A stretch of DNA of 64,000 nucleotides, taken from NCBI RefSeq assembly GCF_032401055.1, contig NZ_CP135529.1, positions 3,036,501-3,100,500 of the forward strand. Reading direction: 5' to 3'. How positions within the stretch are numbered: the stretch's first letter is position 1; each line of letters opens with the position of its first letter. The translations under genes were made by a program, and so were the position numbers. Source of the DNA: Tardiphaga sp. 709 (GTDB taxonomy: Bacteria; Pseudomonadota; Alphaproteobacteria; Rhizobiales; Xanthobacteraceae). Positions 44,271 through 53,334 of this stretch are shown here, one piece after another. Below the pieces are notes generated by a model that worked only from the letters and a program-made list of their open reading frames with translations, did no database searches and was not told where the DNA came from.

Positions 44271-45032
44271 ATGCGAAACGGTCAGAACAACAACAAGCGG
44301 ATGCGGAACAACAACAACAACCGCAACAACAATAATAATAACAATAACAATCGGCGCGGCCAGAACCCGATGACCCGGGTCTTCGAATCGAATGGCCCCG
44401 ACATCAAGATCCGCGGTACCGCCTCCCACGTCGCAGAGAAATACGTCCAGCTCGCCCGCGATGCACGCAGCTCTGGTGATCCCGTTGCTGCCGAGAACTA
44501 CTATCAGCACGCCGAGCACTATTTCCGCCTGATCGCCGCCGCGCAGGAGCAGTTCCGGCAGAATCAGCCGCAACCGCGCACCGAAAACGAGATGCCGCCT
44601 GAGGACAACGATGACGAGAGCGAGAGCTACTCGAACTTCGGCGCCGAGCCCGGTTTCGTGCCAGTGCAGCAGCAGCCCTTTGCGCAGCGCGAGCAGCCTC
44701 CGCAGCGTGAGGGTGGTCAGCCCTATCAGCCCCGCGAGAACAATCATCGCGAACACCGCCAGCAAAATCAGCCGCAGGCTCAGCCGCAATATCAGCCGCA
44801 ACCGCAGCCGATGATGCCGGTCGGCGATGGTGTTGATCGTCTGCCTTCTTTCATCACGGGTGGTGCGCAGCCTCAGCCGGGTGCTGCTCCAGGTGGCTTC
44901 GAACAGAGTGGTGGTGGAGAGCGCTTCCCGCCGCGTCGTCGCCGCCGTCCGCACGGTCCTCGCCCCGACGTTGCTGTAGCTGGCGCGCCAGCAGAAGCAC
45001 CGAGCGACGATTTCAATCCGGGCAATTCATAG
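44271..45032 (+). CDS. DUF4167 family protein with Asn-rich N-terminus
   Basis: A 253-residue protein of unknown function, conserved after prmC in Rhizobiales. Residues 5-27 are almost all asparagine and arginine, probably disordered and nucleic-acid binding. The DUF4167 domain is at 33-95 (N-P-M-T-R-V-F-E-S-N-G-P-D-I-K-I-R-G-T, H-V-A-E-K-Y-x-Q-L-A-R-D-A). The rest is rich in Gln, Pro, Glu and Arg, ending with an R-R-R-R-R-P patch. It may bind RNA; this is inferred from composition. Confidence 0.92.
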   Translation: MRNGQNNNKRMRNNNNNRNNNNNNNNNRRGQNPMTRVFESNGPDIKIRGTASHVAEKYVQLARDARSSGDPVAAENYYQHAEHYFRLIAAAQEQFRQNQPQPRTENEMPPEDNDDESESYSNFGAEPGFVPVQQQPFAQREQPPQREGGQPYQPRENNHREHRQQNQPQAQPQYQPQPQPMMPVGDGVDRLPSFITGGAQPQPGAAPGGFEQSGGGERFPPRRRRRPHGPRPDVAVAGAPAEAPSDDFNPGNS

Positions 45033-45074
45033 GCCCAGCCGCTCTCCGGCGAGAGCGCACATCACGAGGCATAG

Positions 45075-45111
45075 ATTGGCCGTGGCTCAGAAAGCCGCGG
45101 CCAATTCTTTT
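45075..45111 (+). terminator. Terminator after the DUF4167 gene
   Basis: A stem of ATTGGCCGTGGCT (45075-45087) with AGCCGCGGCCAAT (45093-45105), one mismatch, followed by TCTTTT. On the minus strand it overlaps the last codons of the convergent gene, but no T run follows in that direction, so it serves the plus strand. Confidence 0.8.
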
Positions 45112-46280
45112 GCGCCTGGCAAATTGCTGTTGCTGTCCATCCGCGCATTGGTGACTGCGAGCAGCTTGGCTACGGTATTGTGGCGAATCGCCACCGGATT
45201 GCGCTCATAGCCGCCACGCTGGAAGAAGTTCGCCGTCGGCACCTGCTCGCGCATCGCCAGCGGCATGGTCACCATATCGAAGCCGTTGCCATCGCCAGTG
45301 AGATTCATCATCTCAAGCTCGGCCGCGCTGAGCGGGCGATCAAACCCGCGGGCGCGGGCAAAATTCACTGACGTCAGCAGTTTGTGGACCTGCAACTGCG
45401 GGCCGATATCCATGTCCAGCACCAGCGCATGCATGGCCCAGCCCTGCGGCGTCGTGCCCAGCTTCTCGAGCGCGCTCCAGTTTTGCGGAACGGTGCGCAC
45501 AGTCGCCTGCATACGCTTGAAGACCGCAATCTTGTGATCCATCACCTTACGCTGCGGACCCGAGAGCGTCGATGCCTTCTCGGTCAGAACTTTCAAAATC
45601 TGAGGCCCCTGTTCGGCAACGAGCGTCGTCGTATTGGCTGTGAGCAGCTGATTGTAGCCGATAGCGGTGGAGATCGCGCGCGACCCCGGACGTGACGGGT
45701 TCAGGCCCGACTGCATGTCATGGCCACCATTGCCACCGGTTTCGAAGGAATAGACGCGCACCGCAATGTCGCGTGTCAGCCCGGCCTGCAGGGCAGCACG
45801 AGCATAAGCGCGCTTGAACTCCATCTCATTGGCAGGCCGCTGCGGCACGAACTGAAATTGCTCCCTCGCCGCCGCGAGGAAATCCGCCACCACCGGAAGA
45901 TCCTTGCGAACGCGCGGACCGCTATCCTCAGGCTCCGGATTCACCGGACGTTTTGGTCCTTCATAAAGCGGCGCCTGTTCCAGCACATAGTCATTAAGCG
46001 TGATCTGCTGGCGGTCGCGGCGCTTGGCATTGCGGATTTTTCGCTTCTCAGAGATTGCATCCCAATAGGCACCGGCCTCTTGATCGAAGGCCACGCGCGC
46101 TTCCTGATATTCTGCAAGCTTGCGGCGGTATTCGACAATGGCCTGTGGCGAAGCGCCCTGAGCCATCGCATTGGCAACGCCTGCCGGTAATTGGGCGGAA
46201 TCCAGCGCATACGCGACCGGCATGAACAAAAATACCGCGAGCGGGACAGTGGCAGTAAAGGCGCGAATCAAATGAGACAT
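45087..46280 (-). CDS. Secreted protein, possibly lysozyme-like fold
   Basis: A 397-residue protein. The start at 46280 (M-S-H-L-I-R-A-F-T-A-T-V-P-L-A-V) gives a clean signal peptide ending A-Y-A near 25; the longer open frame is unlikely. Residues 48-100 are charged and helical. In the middle V-Y-S-F-E-T-G-G-N-G-G, then S-T-A-I-G-Y-N-Q-L-L, resembles the catalytic Glu and the G-x-x-Q-L pattern of soluble lytic transglycosylases. That makes a cell-wall hydrolase possible, but I cannot assign the family. It is convergent with the DUF4167 gene. Confidence 0.75.
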   Translation of the reverse strand: MSHLIRAFTATVPLAVFLFMPVAYALDSAQLPAGVANAMAQGASPQAIVEYRRKLAEYQEARVAFDQEAGAYWDAISEKRKIRNAKRRDRQQITLNDYVLEQAPLYEGPKRPVNPEPEDSGPRVRKDLPVVADFLAAAREQFQFVPQRPANEMEFKRAYARAALQAGLTRDIAVRVYSFETGGNGGHDMQSGLNPSRPGSRAISTAIGYNQLLTANTTTLVAEQGPQILKVLTEKASTLSGPQRKVMDHKIAVFKRMQATVRTVPQNWSALEKLGTTPQGWAMHALVLDMDIGPQLQVHKLLTSVNFARARGFDRPLSAAELEMMNLTGDGNGFDMVTMPLAMREQVPTANFFQRGGYERNPVAIRHNTVAKLLAVTNARMDSNSNLPGAKELAAAF

Positions 46281-46466
46281 GGGACCTGTCGAGATGGCAG
46301 CCGGCATAGCCGGCAATGCAGAGGAATGAGGCGGGACGCCGCCCCGCGCCCGTCCCAGGCGGGTCAAACATACCCCGCTCAAAATAACGTTGGATGAGTT
46401 TGGTGAACAATGTCTTTCCAAAGCCGGACACTGCCTGCGCTGACACGTCGCGCCGGGGGAGCAGAA

Positions 46467-47096
46467 TCACTTCCAGGCGAAGACCGGCTGCTCCAGCTCG
46501 GCCACACGGGTGGTGCGACCCGCAAGAACTTCGCTGAACTGATAGATCAGCGCCGCGGTCGGCGCGTGAATAAAGTGGCCGAAATGACTGTAGCGGATCA
46601 GGCGCCTGTCGCTCTCGGGAATGGCAACGAAATCGAACGCCTGCGGCCGCGCGAGCTCCGACAGCGCAATGCGATGAACCGAGGCGACCTCATCGGGGTT
46701 CGGCATCAATTGAACGCTGTCTTGCGCCCACATGACAACAGGCGTGATCAGATAGCCGGAGCGGGTCGGGTAATCGTCGAGGACACCGACGACATCGTCC
46801 CGCGTAAGCTGCAGACCGAGCTCCTCATGCAACTCGCGGATTGCCGCCTGCACGGGCGTCTCGCCGGGGTCGCAGCGACCGCCAGGAGGTGCCCATTGAT
46901 TACTGTGAGCGCGCAGACCGGACGCGCGTAACGTCAGCAACAGCGAGGTCTCCAATTCGGTCGCGGCTTCAACCATCACGAGGGCCACCGCCGCACGCTT
47001 CAGCCCCGAAGCGTACTGGCCCTGTTCGATCCGCGTGAATGCGGCTAGGCGAGTCTCGATCATTGTTCGGGTGGCGGCATTGAACGGCAGGATCAT
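46467..47096 (-). CDS. Nudix hydrolase, CoA pyrophosphatase-like
   Basis: About 209 residues from the ATG at 47096; another ATG at 47063 or a start at 47132 is possible. It has the two-part signature of coenzyme A pyrophosphatases: L-L-T-L-R-A-S-G-L-R-A-H-S-N-Q-W, then the Nudix box G-G-R-C-D-P-G-E-T, R-E-L-H-E-E-L-G-L. It would hydrolyse CoA or related nucleotides to remove oxidised forms. The C-terminal 40 residues extend past the usual fold. It is followed by an unrelated convergent layout. Confidence 0.87.
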   Translation of the reverse strand: MILPFNAATRTMIETRLAAFTRIEQGQYASGLKRAAVALVMVEAATELETSLLLTLRASGLRAHSNQWAPPGGRCDPGETPVQAAIRELHEELGLQLTRDDVVGVLDDYPTRSGYLITPVVMWAQDSVQLMPNPDEVASVHRIALSELARPQAFDFVAIPESDRRLIRYSHFGHFIHAPTAALIYQFSEVLAGRTTRVAELEQPVFAWK

Positions 47097-47152
47097 CCGC
47101 AATTGATAGCACAATCGCGGATGATCCGACAAAGCCGTACAAATTCAGCGTA

Positions 47153-48819
47153 TCAGGCCAGTTCAGACGCCGCGCGCTGCATGTTGTCCGACATATCACT
47201 GGTCACAGTGCTCTGCTCTTCGACGGCCGCCGCCGTCGAGGTCACGAACTCGTTAACATGCTCGATCGCCTGCTTGATCGAGACCAGCGCGCCAACCACG
47301 TCACCGGAGATACCGTTCAGGGCCTCGATCTCGCTGCTGATCTTGTCGGTCGCCTGCTTGGCCTGGTTGGCCAAATTCTTGACCTCCGCCGCCACCACCG
47401 CAAAGCCCCGCCCCGCCTCACCAGCGCGAGCCGATTCGATGGTCGCGTTGAGCGCGAGCAGGTTGATCTGGCCGGTAATGTCGCCGATGAGCCCAACGAT
47501 GCCACCCATCGCATGAGCCGCCGAGGTAAGCCGCTGCGCCTGGATGTCCGCCGTCTCCACCTGTTGCACCGCGGATTCTGCCGTCTGCCGGGACTTCACC
47601 ATCGTCTCGGAGATTTCGCGGATCGATGCATTCATCTCTTCGCTGCCGGCAGCGACCGACTCGATCAAGGAACGAGCGCGCTCCGCTTTCAGGCGGGCCA
47701 TGGCCTGCGCCGTAATATCGGCAGCGTATTTGACCACTTTGAACGGCCTGCCGTTGAGATCGAAAATCGGATTGTAGGATGCCTGGATCCAGATCTCCCG
47801 CCCCCCTTTCCGATGCGTCTGTATTCCGCGGCCTGATAGGTCCCGCGATTGAGGCTCGCCCAGAATTCCACATAGGCCGCGCCAGACCGCTCTATCGGAT
47901 CGACAAACATGCTGTGATGCCGGTCCCGGATTTCGTCGATCATGTAACCGACCGTATCAAGGAAATTCTCGTTTGCCGTCAGGATGGTGCCATCCATGCG
48001 AAACTCGATGACCGCCTGCGACTTGCGAATAGCCGCCATCTGGCCGTTGCTATCAGCGGCAAGCAACTTTTGTTGGGTCACGTCGGTCGCGAATTTTACA
48101 ACCTTGAACGGTTTGCCAGCATCATTGAGAATGGGATTATAGGTCGCAAGAATCCAGATTTCCTTGCCCCCCTTGCCGACGCGCTTGTATTCGGCCGCCT
48201 GATACTCACCCCGACCGAGCCGCGCCCAGAAGTCCCGGTAGGCTGCGCCATCGCGTTCACCGGCTTCCACGAACATACTGTGATGCCGCCCCTGTATTTC
48301 AGACAGCGCGTAACCAAGCGTACTCAGGAAGTTCTCGTTTGCGGTAATGATAGTTCCGTCAAGGTAGAATTCGATGACCGCCTGCGCACGGCTGATCGCG
48401 GCCACTTTTCCAGAGGCCTCAAGGCTTTCGAGTTTCTGCGCCGTGATATCTGTGGCGAATTTGATGATTTTGAACGGCTTGCCGCTCCTGTCCATGACCG
48501 GATTATAGGAAGCCTCGATCCAGATCTCCCTGCCGTCTTTGGCGACCCGCTTGAACTGCCCTGCCTGAAATTCGCCACTGTTAAGGTTACCCCAGAACTC
48601 CCGATAAGCGACACTCTCGCGCACGGCAGGCTGCACAAACATGCCGTGGTGCTTGCCCTTGATCTCATCGAGCGTATAGCCGAGTGCCTTGAGAAAATTT
48701 TCATTCGCCTTGATGATCGTGCCATCGAGATTGAACTCGATGATGGCCTGGGAGCGACTGATGGCGGTCGCTTGCGCCAATGCATTCTGCAAATCGGTCT
48801 TGCTCTGTCGGTTAAACAT
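47153..48819 (-). pseudogene. Soluble triple-PAS methyl-accepting chemotaxis protein, broken by a one-base frameshift
   Basis: The gene starts at the ATG at 48819 (M-F-N-R-Q-S-K-T-D) and encodes three tandem PAS domains of about 120 residues each (I-I-E-F-x-L-D-G-T-I, G-Y-x-x-D-E-I, H-H-x-M-F-V, F-W-x-x-L, E-I-W-I, Y-N-P, F-K-V-V-K-F-A-T-D-I-T). It has no membrane helices. In the third PAS the frame breaks at the C6 run 47801-47806: one base more would read K-G-G-R-E-I-W-I-Q. The other frame continues with V-K-Y-A-A-D-I-T and a full MCP signalling domain (hairpin tip [11 protein letters not shown]). Architecture resembles BdlA-type cytoplasmic receptors. The fragments are 47689-48819 and 47153-47737. 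Confidence 0.88.
47801..47806 (-). other. Frameshift site in a homopolymer run
   Basis: A run of six C on the plus strand (six G in the gene). Seven would restore the reading frame between the third PAS domain and the MCP domain. The same place in the second PAS reads in frame through a K-G-G-K-E-I-W-I. It is either a sequencing error, a real mutation or a slippage-prone switch. Confidence 0.8.
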
Positions 48820-48933
48820 CTGTCGCTCCGTGGCCAAAACGGCTGTTGTCGTAAAATAGTCGACGAACGACGTCGCGCGGCACTGCGCGTCGTTTCCTTA
48901 AATCAAATAAACTGGAAGAATCGAGCAGCTGGC

Positions 48934-49317
48934 CTAGTCGACCAGCTGCTGATTCTGTGATCCCGCACGGCCCCAATAGGCCGCGACCTTTTCAGCCAGT
49001 TGGTTGTGATTGTCATGCAGCTTGGCATTGCTGCTCGCTGCCGGCTGATCGGCGGTACCGGCCGTCAAGCTGCGTGCAGCAATCTGCTGGAAATATTCGA
49101 GCACAGCGATACGCAGGTTAGACGACAAATTTGGTGTTTCGCGTTTGCGCTCGATCTTCTCGATATAGTGCTCGATAGTTGTATTCTCCATGCGAACGAT
49201 CGCTTGCAGGCTGGCCCAGAAACTGTCTTCCAGGCTGACGCTAGTGCGTTTCTTCGAGACGACAACCGAGCGCTTGCGGTTAACGTTGGGGCGGTTCATT
49301 GCGGCTTCGTATCCCAT
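48934..49317 (-). CDS. Ribbon-helix-helix domain protein (RHH_4 type)
   Basis: A 127-residue protein. AGAGGA eight bases before the ATG at 49317 supports this start. Residues 22-70 match the RHH_4 pattern: K-R-T-S-V-S-L-E-D-S-F-W-A-S-L, then N-L-S-S-N-L-R-I-A-V-L-E-Y. Such proteins bind DNA as dimers with the beta-ribbon or serve other roles. The C-terminal 50 residues are polar. Its targets are unknown; it lies beside TadG/TadE-like genes on the same strand. Confidence 0.82.
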   Translation of the reverse strand: MGYEAAMNRPNVNRKRSVVVSKKRTSVSLEDSFWASLQAIVRMENTTIEHYIEKIERKRETPNLSSNLRIAVLEYFQQIAARSLTAGTADQPAASSNAKLHDNHNQLAEKVAAYWGRAGSQNQQLVD

Positions 49318-49369
49318 TTTATCAGTCCTCTTCTGTTAAAGCTGGCATTGAAGTTCACGCGTTACTGAT

Positions 49370-51037
49370 TCAGTTCACCAACACTGCGCCGTCACAGCGA
49401 ATGCCGGATACCCACACATCGGCCTGTCCAATTCCGACGCCGAGACTTGCCAACGTTGCCGCCAGCAATTGATCGATTGAACTGGTTGCCCCGCTGATGA
49501 TGCTGGTGACGAGTCCACCAAGACCCGGGATCGCCAAACCCAGTCCAAGAACACTGATGTTGAGGTCGCCAAGCAGACTGCCCGTCAGGGACGACGTGAA
49601 GTTTGTCGTGTTTACGGTCTTCTTCGTCTGCGACGCGATATCCGAATAGCTGAAATTGACGCTGACCGGCGTGGTGTTGCCCATGCCCGCATGGGCCTTT
49701 GCAGTCACAATTGGAATGCCCAGGAGATTCACAAGCGGGGCCGGCCCTGGATTCGGCTTGGTCGCAACATTGTTGAGGTCGGCTACAGTGACGTTACCTA
49801 TCCATGCATCGACAATGCCCGGCGTAACGCCAAGCGTGACGCTCGATGTATTGACGTTGGGATAGCCGCAATTGACCTTGTTCAGCGTCGCTGTGCCCGA
49901 CGCGACCTCTACATAGACCGGTAGATTGACCAATGACGCCGAACCACTTCCGATCAACTGGATGGATAGCAGCACACGTGTCTGAGCTGTATGAACACTG
50001 ACGCCCTGCGTGCCCACGGCAATCCAGCCGGATCCCTGTGGCCGTGCGCCAATCGTCGCCGTCAGTGACGCGCTGGCAATGCCCGGCAGACCTAAATTGA
50101 CGGATGTGGCAATCTGGTTGGTGCCATTAGCGATTCCAGCTGTTGCCTGTAGCAAATCGTAAAGCGAGATGCTCACACCGTCTTTCGGCTTGACGCCCAC
50201 AATCAGGTTCGCGTAGGGGCCCGCATCGATCAGCTTGCCAGGCGCAATCTTGGTCGTCACAGATGCCGAAGCCTGCGATATCGTCGAGAGTGCGGTGGTC
50301 GCGGTGCCGCTGCCATTGGTAGCCTGCTGCGCGCTCAGCGCTGCAGCGAGAACGTCCCCGATCTTGATGTTCGAATTCAGCAGCGTGTCATAAGTCACAC
50401 CGGTCAGACCGACACGCGTCGCCAGCGCCGAGAGGAAGGTGAAAGCATCGATGCGCGCGCCAAGAAGCGCATTGTAGTCCATGACTGACAGCGACAAGGT
50501 CGTGCCCAGCATTGATCCGAGAACACTATTCAACAAGCCGCCATTTAACGATGCCAATCGCGAACCGATCGAGAACGACGCGATGGCCGTCGTTGTTGCG
50601 GTCGCCGTTGTCTTGATCGTGAAATTGTTGCTGCCGGTAAAGAAATGGCTGAAGTAGAGCGGCGTCGCCGTCTGAAGACTGACCCGCGCCGCATTGGCTG
50701 TTCCTGTCGCTGGCGTGACAAAGCGGCTTTGCGCAGCGACGGCGGAATTGGCTGTGTAAGTTCCGAGTTCTACACCAACCAGGGCGCTGGCTGGATAGTT
50801 ATTGCTGGTGACCGCCGCCTTTGCTGCGTTTGTCGCATTGCTTAAGTTGCTGGCCGCAACGATCGCGGCGAGATCCGTGGCAGCCTGCGTCTTGCGACGA
50901 TCCGCAGCGATGGTCCCGATATCGACACCCAGTGCAGCACAACAAACGGCCAGGATCATGCCGCCCGCAGACATGATGGCAATATTTCCCCGCTGGTCGG
51001 TGCGAAACCTCTTGAGAAGTGCGCGCATCGGTTCCAT
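49370..51037 (-). CDS. TadG-like pilus assembly protein
   Basis: A 555-residue envelope protein. The N-terminus is typical of TadG/TadE-like pseudopilin family: R-F-R-T-D-Q-R-G-N-I-A-I-M-S-A-G-G-M-I-L-A-V, one membrane helix, then D-I-G-T-I-A-A-D-R-R-K-T-Q-A-A-T-D-L-A-A-I (DUF2134-like). The rest is Ser/Thr/Ala/Gly-rich with a beta-structured look and few charges; it has two pairs of cysteines at most. I see no VWA metal site. Only three bases separate it from the TadE-like gene. No pilin, ATPase or secretin gene is near, so it may be a separate surface protein. Confidence 0.85.
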   Translation of the reverse strand: MEPMRALLKRFRTDQRGNIAIMSAGGMILAVCCAALGVDIGTIAADRRKTQAATDLAAIVAASNLSNATNAAKAAVTSNNYPASALVGVELGTYTANSAVAAQSRFVTPATGTANAARVSLQTATPLYFSHFFTGSNNFTIKTTATATTTAIASFSIGSRLASLNGGLLNSVLGSMLGTTLSLSVMDYNALLGARIDAFTFLSALATRVGLTGVTYDTLLNSNIKIGDVLAAALSAQQATNGSGTATTALSTISQASASVTTKIAPGKLIDAGPYANLIVGVKPKDGVSISLYDLLQATAGIANGTNQIATSVNLGLPGIASASLTATIGARPQGSGWIAVGTQGVSVHTAQTRVLLSIQLIGSGSASLVNLPVYVEVASGTATLNKVNCGYPNVNTSSVTLGVTPGIVDAWIGNVTVADLNNVATKPNPGPAPLVNLLGIPIVTAKAHAGMGNTTPVSVNFSYSDIASQTKKTVNTTNFTSSLTGSLLGDLNISVLGLGLAIPGLGGLVTSIISGATSSIDQLLAATLASLGVGIGQADVWVSGIRCDGAVLVN

Positions 51038-51040
51038 CGC

Positions 51041-51475
51041 TCAAAACCCTCCGTAGGGAATGGCGGCAGATCGCGAGACTTGCGATGGAGGCATCGGCAC
51101 GAAAGGAAGTGAATAGATGAACATGGTCGACGCGTCGTAGTTGACCGTGACCACGAAGACGTTTGCGTTCGACGACGATGTCGCCGCATTGACGCTTAGC
51201 TTTGACGCATTGATCAGCGGATAAGTCGCGGCATTCGACGTGACATAGGTCGATGCGATCGAGCCACGTTCGGTCTCGGTCAGCCCGGCGACAGAGGAAC
51301 GTGCTGCCTCGGCAGCAAGCTGCTGAACACCGTGAACGACTGCAAAATATGACCCAAAGACGACGATGCCGAAAACGATCGACAGAAAGACGGGAAGCAG
51401 CATCGCGAATTCGACTGCGGAAGCGCCGCGTCGACACGACAGGAGTTTTCCCATGCTGGCATCGAATCTCAACAT
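51041..51475 (-). CDS. TadE-like pseudopilin
   Basis: A 144-residue protein with the TadE-family start: C-R-R-G-A-S-A-V-E-F-A-M-L-L-P-V-F-L-S-I-V-F-G-I, a membrane helix with the conserved G-x-x-A-V-E-F. The mature part (about 115 residues) is rich in Ser and Ala. An ATG 21 bases inside (51454) is an alternative start. It forms an operon with the TadG-like gene. Confidence 0.88.
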   Translation of the reverse strand: MLRFDASMGKLLSCRRGASAVEFAMLLPVFLSIVFGIVVFGSYFAVVHGVQQLAAEAARSSVAGLTETERGSIASTYVTSNAATYPLINASKLSVNAATSSSNANVFVVTVNYDASTMFIYSLPFVPMPPSQVSRSAAIPYGGF

Positions 51476-51629
51476 GCGCTGAGCTTCGCAAGACCGCGTG
51501 AAAACTACCTATACAACTTCTGCTACCACTTGGTGGGATCGATCATCTCCAATGCCTGCATTGTATTGGATGATGGCATTGAATTTGATGAGGAGATCAC
51601 ATTTTCTGATACGCGCGTCGATGACAGAA

Positions 51630-52493
51630 CTATATACCGAAGAATTTAACGTGCAGTTCTTTTATTAGAATGCTGTGTTTCTTGCGAATCCCCTCACGCG
51701 CGCATAGCACGAGTTTGGGTATCGCCAGCTTTGGAAGATAATACTCATTGGCCGCCAAGAGCGACGCCGGGATCAGAGCCGTTGGCAGCAGGGTTAAACC
51801 GATGCCTGCCTTCGCAGCTTCGATCCGTGCATGATAGTCCGGGCTGGAAAATGCGATACGATAGATCATGCCCCTACGCTCAAGCGCCTGAATCATGACG
51901 TTATGCACGATCTGCCCCGGCCAAGTCAGCAACGGAATGGGCGCGCCAGGGCTTAACGTAAAATCCTTGGATCGAACCCAGGTCAATTCATCGTCGCGTT
52001 GCGCGACGATATCTATGGCCGCATCCCCGGGCATATCGGAGATACTGAGGAACACGCCGACATCGATGTAGCCGTCGAGCATGCTTTTCGCGATCTCGGC
52101 CGAATTATCTGAATAGATGCAGACATTGTTCATCGCCGCCTTGCTCATCCCTTCCATTGCGCGTTGCGAATAGAAGTTGGTCAGACCAAGCCGGATGGTC
52201 TGATCTTCGGGCGAAGCGCCACGCAGCAAGAGCAACTGGTCATTCGCCTCCAGAATCTTCTTGGCCTGGATCAGAACGAGCTTTCCGAGCTCTGTCGTCG
52301 ATGAGCCGTTGGCAGACTTCTGGAAGATACTGCCGCCGACCGCGTGCTCAATGCGCTTGATCTGCGAGCTGATGGCAGGCTGGCTCAGGCCGAGCAGCTT
52401 CGCGGCCTTGGTGATGCTGCCGGCTTCGGAGATACCGACAACCGATCGCATGATTTCGGTTGGGATGCTCGAATGCTGGTACCGCCGATGCAT
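51630..52493 (-). CDS. LysR family transcriptional regulator
   Basis: A 287-residue regulator. AAAGGA nine bases before the ATG at 52493 supports it over the upstream TTG. The helix-turn-helix is at about 14-60 (E-A-G-S-I-T-K-A-A-K-L-L-G-L-S-Q-P-A-I-S-S-Q-I-K-R-I-E). The C-terminal half is the ligand-binding fold. There is no divergent gene next to it, so its target is not obvious; the catabolic array to the right is a possibility. Confidence 0.92.
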   Translation of the reverse strand: MHRRYQHSSIPTEIMRSVVGISEAGSITKAAKLLGLSQPAISSQIKRIEHAVGGSIFQKSANGSSTTELGKLVLIQAKKILEANDQLLLLRGASPEDQTIRLGLTNFYSQRAMEGMSKAAMNNVCIYSDNSAEIAKSMLDGYIDVGVFLSISDMPGDAAIDIVAQRDDELTWVRSKDFTLSPGAPIPLLTWPGQIVHNVMIQALERRGMIYRIAFSSPDYHARIEAAKAGIGLTLLPTALIPASLLAANEYYLPKLAIPKLVLCAREGIRKKHSILIKELHVKFFGI

Positions 52494-52881
52494 AATACGT
52501 TGTCCTTTGAGATCGACGTCCTCTCCACGCAACGGAATTGTCCGCTTCGGGACGTCACACCAAAGTCATCGGCCATCTACATCAATCTGGCCGAAACGTT
52601 TCTTAGGCTCGTCGAAATTGTAGACGATACGACATACACCTTCCTTCAAGTTGTATCGGTGTCTTTTTACACATGCCAAGTACTTTCACGTAGGTGCGTG
52701 TGCGATTTCTGCCATTCGCAATCTCAAAGAGGGCTCGTGGGTAGAAGGCTACCATGATTGCACGTATTTTTTGAGGCCGCGGATGCAAAGCATCCAGGAT
52801 TGCGCTTCACAGGCTGGAACTCAGCAAGCGCGATTCGCAGAAAGAGCTGATGTACCCTCAGTGAGGTAGTTCAAGTCACTC
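52494..52881. other. Intergenic region between the LysR and VanZ-like genes
   Basis: 388 bases less GC-rich than average. Short frames on both strands lack domains and ribosome sites. It probably holds the LysR gene promoter. I see nothing else. Confidence 0.5.
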
Positions 52882-53232
52882 TCAACCTAAGGTGATAAAT
52901 CGTTTTAAAGTCTGATGGAGCGCGAGCGATATCCCGATGCCGGTGACGCCACCTGCAAGTTTGACCAGCGCATCCCGCACCTCGCCGTGCCGGTCCGGCG
53001 TCAGATGTTGCAGCACCTCAAGCGCGACTGCCGCCCCCCCAACGAGCGTCAGGACAAACCAGAGATGGCGGGGATAAGCGAGACCGAACAAAAGGCCCAC
53101 AAGTGCGAATGCGCCGAAGCGCTCAAGGCTGACACCGCCAAAATGCGGCCGCAGCCCGATCGGTGACAGAGTCGCAAAAGCAATCAATGCAAGTGTAGTC
53201 CACGCGACAACAATGATGGTTTTCCGATACAT
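52882..53232 (-). CDS. VanZ-like small membrane protein
   Basis: About 116 residues from the ATG at 53232; upstream starts at 53250 and 53277 are possible, none with a good ribosome site. Four hydrophobic segments: I-I-V-V-A-W-T-T-L-A-L-I-A-F, F-G-A-F-A-L-V-G-L-L-F-G, L-W-F-V-L-T-L-V-G-G-A-A-V, and V-T-G-I-G-I-S-L-A-L. The E-V-L-Q-H-L-T-P-D-R-H-G-E-V-R-D-A segment matches VanZ-family proteins (E-x-x-Q-x-x-x-P-x-R-x-x-x-x-x-D). Function in this family is mostly unknown. Confidence 0.82.
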   Translation of the reverse strand: MYRKTIIVVAWTTLALIAFATLSPIGLRPHFGGVSLERFGAFALVGLLFGLAYPRHLWFVLTLVGGAAVALEVLQHLTPDRHGEVRDALVKLAGGVTGIGISLALHQTLKRFITLG

Positions 53233-53334
53233 CCAGCAGTCATATCCCATGCAAGCGCAGGAGCGGCGATTTCTCACCTCTGACGGTTAATCGAACGCGC
53301 AGAGAACTACCACCGGCATTCCGACGCACTCCCC

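Noticed and set aside
44034-44954. 306-codon minus-strand frame
   Set aside because: Antisense of the DUF4167 gene; its Arg/Leu/Val repeats arise from the Asn/Gln codon runs of the real gene.
47258-48960. Plus-strand frames of 192 and 393 codons opposite the chemoreceptor
   Set aside because: Shadow frames; the minus strand carries recognisable PAS and MCP domains.
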